The notes beneath the pieces were generated by a model. That model did not search any database and was not told where the DNA came from. It was given only the letters and a program-made list of their open reading frames with translations. Position numbers and translations under genes: made by a program. From PFJX01 sp038215555 (lineage in GTDB: Bacteria; Pseudomonadota; Gammaproteobacteria; Burkholderiales; Thiobacillaceae), in the NCBI GenBank assembly GCA_038215555.1, contig JBBQQT010000013.1:1-41159 (forward strand): 41,159 bases of DNA, read 5' to 3'. Positions 39,624 to 41,159 of the stretch are shown here, piece after piece (the first letter of the stretch is position 1; the number at the start of each line of letters is the position of its first letter).

Positions 39624-41099
39624 TCATCGACGCCGCGCTCGCCGCAATGCAGTCAGCAGCAGCGCGGCAACCAGCAGCAGAAACGCTGTGTTGCCCCAGT
39701 GCATGTAGGGCGTCAAGCCTTGCCTGCCTTGCGCAGTGCCGCTCAACGTGCCGGTGGTGAAGGGTTTGAACAGTGCCCGCACCTGGCCCTGGTTATCCAG
39801 GATGGCGGTGACGCCGGTATTGTTGGCGCGCAGTTGCCAGCGGTCGGTTTCGAGCGAGCGCATGGCGCCGATCTGCAAATGCTGCCAAGGCGCCCAACTG
39901 TCGCCGAACCAGGCGTCATTGCTGACATTGACCAGCAGCGTGGCGTTGCGCGCGGCGTGGATGCGTTCTTCGCCGAAGACGTCTTCGTAACAGACATTGA
40001 CCGCCAGTTTTTCGCCCGCCAGCGCCAACGGCGGTTGGTCCGCCGTGCCGCGGGCGAAATCGCCGAGTGGAATCGACATCAGGTTCACCGCCCAGCGAAA
40101 GCCGAACGGCACGAACTCGCCAAACGGCACCAGATGCGATTTGCGATAGCGTTGTTCCGGCGAACTGCCCAGACTGATCGTGCTGTTGTAGTAACGCGGC
40201 TGGCCTTGTGCATCGCGACCGTCGTCTTCCGGCAGGCCGATCAGCAGATCGCCGCCGCGGCCGCGGGCGTGATCGCTCAGCATGTCGAGATAGTCAGGCG
40301 GGATGTCGGAGCGAAACAGCGGCAACGCCGTTTCCGGCAACACGATCAGCTTGGCTTCACTGGCCAATACGGCGCGGGCGTAGTGGCGCAGCGTCGCGTC
40401 GAGTTTTTCCGGGCGGAACTTCATTTCCTGCGCGATATTGCCTTGCAGCAGGGCAACCGAGATCGGCGTGCCGGTGGCTTGCGTCCAGTGGTGTTGCTGC
40501 AGGCCCCAACCGCCGAGCCAGAGGGCGGCAAGAAAGCTCAGCGCCGCTTTCGGACGCAGGCTGAGCAGCGCCAATGCGCCGGCCGACAATGCCGCCAGCA
40601 GGCTGACGCCATAGACGCCAAACACCGGCGCGTAACCGGCCAGCGGGCTAACCGGCGCTTGCGAGTAGCCCAGCACCAGCCAGGGAAAGCCGGTGAAAAT
40701 CCAGCCCCGTGTCCATTCCAGCAAGGCCCAGACGGCAGGCAGCGCGAGCGCCAGGCGAACTTCCGGCGCCGCAATCAAGCGAGCCGTCAACGCCAGCGCG
40801 ATGCCCGGCAGCAACGCGATGAAGGCGCAGAACAACAGCGTCGCCAAGGCCGCCAGCGGCACCGGCATGCCACCATAGGTCGAAATGCTGACGTAAATCC
40901 ACGATACGCCGAGCAGAAACATCCCCAGCCCATACGCCCAGCCGAGCCGGAAAGCCTCGCCCGGCCGGGCGGCGCGGGCGAGCCAGAATAGCCCCGCCAA
41001 GGTCAGGATCGGAATCGGAAACCAGCCGATCGGCGCGAAGCCGAGCGGCGTCAACGCGCCGAGCAGGGCGGCAAGTGGGTAGAAAAGTGCGGGGCGCAT
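39624..41099 (-). CDS. lnt: Apolipoprotein N-acyltransferase Lnt
   Basis: The 491-residue inner-membrane enzyme adds the third acyl chain to lipoproteins. There are six or more membrane segments in the first ~200 residues and one near the C-terminus (LLLVAALLLTALRR). A nitrilase-like domain with triad Glu256 (LPETALP), Lys320 (RKSHLVPFGE) and Cys370 (NVCYEDVFGE) is intact. Length is normal (E. coli 512). The mature triacyl form is what LolCDE recognises. It ends ~11 bases from the RND remnant. The usual corC neighbour would lie outside the window at the right, if present. Confidence 0.96.
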   Translation of the reverse strand: MRPALFYPLAALLGALTPLGFAPIGWFPIPILTLAGLFWLARAARPGEAFRLGWAYGLGMFLLGVSWIYVSISTYGGMPVPLAALATLLFCAFIALLPGIALALTARLIAAPEVRLALALPAVWALLEWTRGWIFTGFPWLVLGYSQAPVSPLAGYAPVFGVYGVSLLAALSAGALALLSLRPKAALSFLAALWLGGWGLQQHHWTQATGTPISVALLQGNIAQEMKFRPEKLDATLRHYARAVLASEAKLIVLPETALPLFRSDIPPDYLDMLSDHARGRGGDLLIGLPEDDGRDAQGQPRYYNSTISLGSSPEQRYRKSHLVPFGEFVPFGFRWAVNLMSIPLGDFARGTADQPPLALAGEKLAVNVCYEDVFGEERIHAARNATLLVNVSNDAWFGDSWAPWQHLQIGAMRSLETDRWQLRANNTGVTAILDNQGQVRALFKPFTTGTLSGTAQGRQGLTPYMHWGNTAFLLLVAALLLTALRRARRR

Positions 41100-41117
41100 G
41101 GTGGAATTTGAGCGGTC

Positions 41118-41137
41118 ATTCCGGCGCAGGCCGGAAT
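41118..41137. repeat. Short palindrome (ATTCCGGC...GCCGGAAT)
   Basis: An 8-bp perfect inverted repeat with a four-base loop (GCAG) lies in the 60 bases beyond the lnt start. It resembles the very common CATTCC..GGAATCC dispersed hairpins of proteobacteria. Confidence 0.55.
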
Positions 41138-41159
41138 CCAGTTGGTTAATCTGATTGCT

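Noticed and set aside
39579..40991. A 470-codon open frame antisense to lnt
   Set aside because: Low-complexity Arg/Gln-rich product; lnt has its full catalytic triad on the other strand.

Overview
The window looks like chromosomal DNA of a motile, GC-rich betaproteobacterium. The gene families and local orders support this: yhdP - nitrilase-like - tldD, def-fmt, lysM - dprA - smg - topB, and trxA-rho divergent from a 7Fe ferredoxin. A Rhodocyclales or Nitrosomonadales origin is a guess from overall resemblance only. No rRNA, tRNA or CRISPR array was seen.

Layout. (1) 0.3-8.8 kb: a transport cluster with a Lol-like design. It has an outer-membrane beta-barrel protein, an ABC ATPase carrying an N-terminal FHA domain, a secreted LolA-like protein, two LolC/E-MacB-type permeases, a GT1-type glycosyltransferase and a nitroreductase-like protein. 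(2) 8.8-12.1 kb: an accessory patch. It has a ~250-bp palindromic element, a TumE/TumA-like toxin-antitoxin pair, a HigB-HigA pair with the toxin start missing and the two genes fused in one frame, a GSU2403-type nucleotidyltransferase-fold protein, and a scrap of group II intron reverse transcriptase. (3) 12.1-29.1 kb: a PAS-PAS-GGDEF diguanylate cyclase with a tiny upstream reading frame, then housekeeping genes (yhdP, nitrilase-like, tldD, lipA, fmt, def, lysM, dprA, smg, topB, peroxiredoxin). (4) 29.2-33.8 kb: a repeat-rich gap, an unrecognised protein, a receiver-like protein, then a two-gene operon (DUF1631 and degenerate EAL-HDOD). The operon is preceded by a near-consensus FliA (sigma-28) promoter and a c-di-GMP-I (GEMM) riboswitch. 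(5) 34-41.1 kb: rho, trxA, fdxA, an alanine/serine-glyoxylate-type aminotransferase, a Rossmann-fold protein, a frameshifted terC, a remnant of an RND efflux pump, and lnt.

How genes may work together. The FHA-ABC/permease/LolA-like/barrel set plausibly moves a lipid-like or glycosylated product from the inner to the outer membrane under phospho-threonine control (inference). The FliA promoter plus c-di-GMP riboswitch would express the DUF1631/EAL-HDOD operon only when flagellar sigma factor is active and c-di-GMP is sensed; a diguanylate cyclase with an intact active site and I-site lies ~17 kb away. Palindromic REP-like elements opening with GTAG occur at six places or more between genes. 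Several other intergenic repeats recur within the window.

The strongest candidates for undescribed biology are the FHA-controlled Lol-like transport cluster and the sigma-28/riboswitch-gated DUF1631 operon. The toxin-antitoxin junction at 9.2-10.5 kb comes next.
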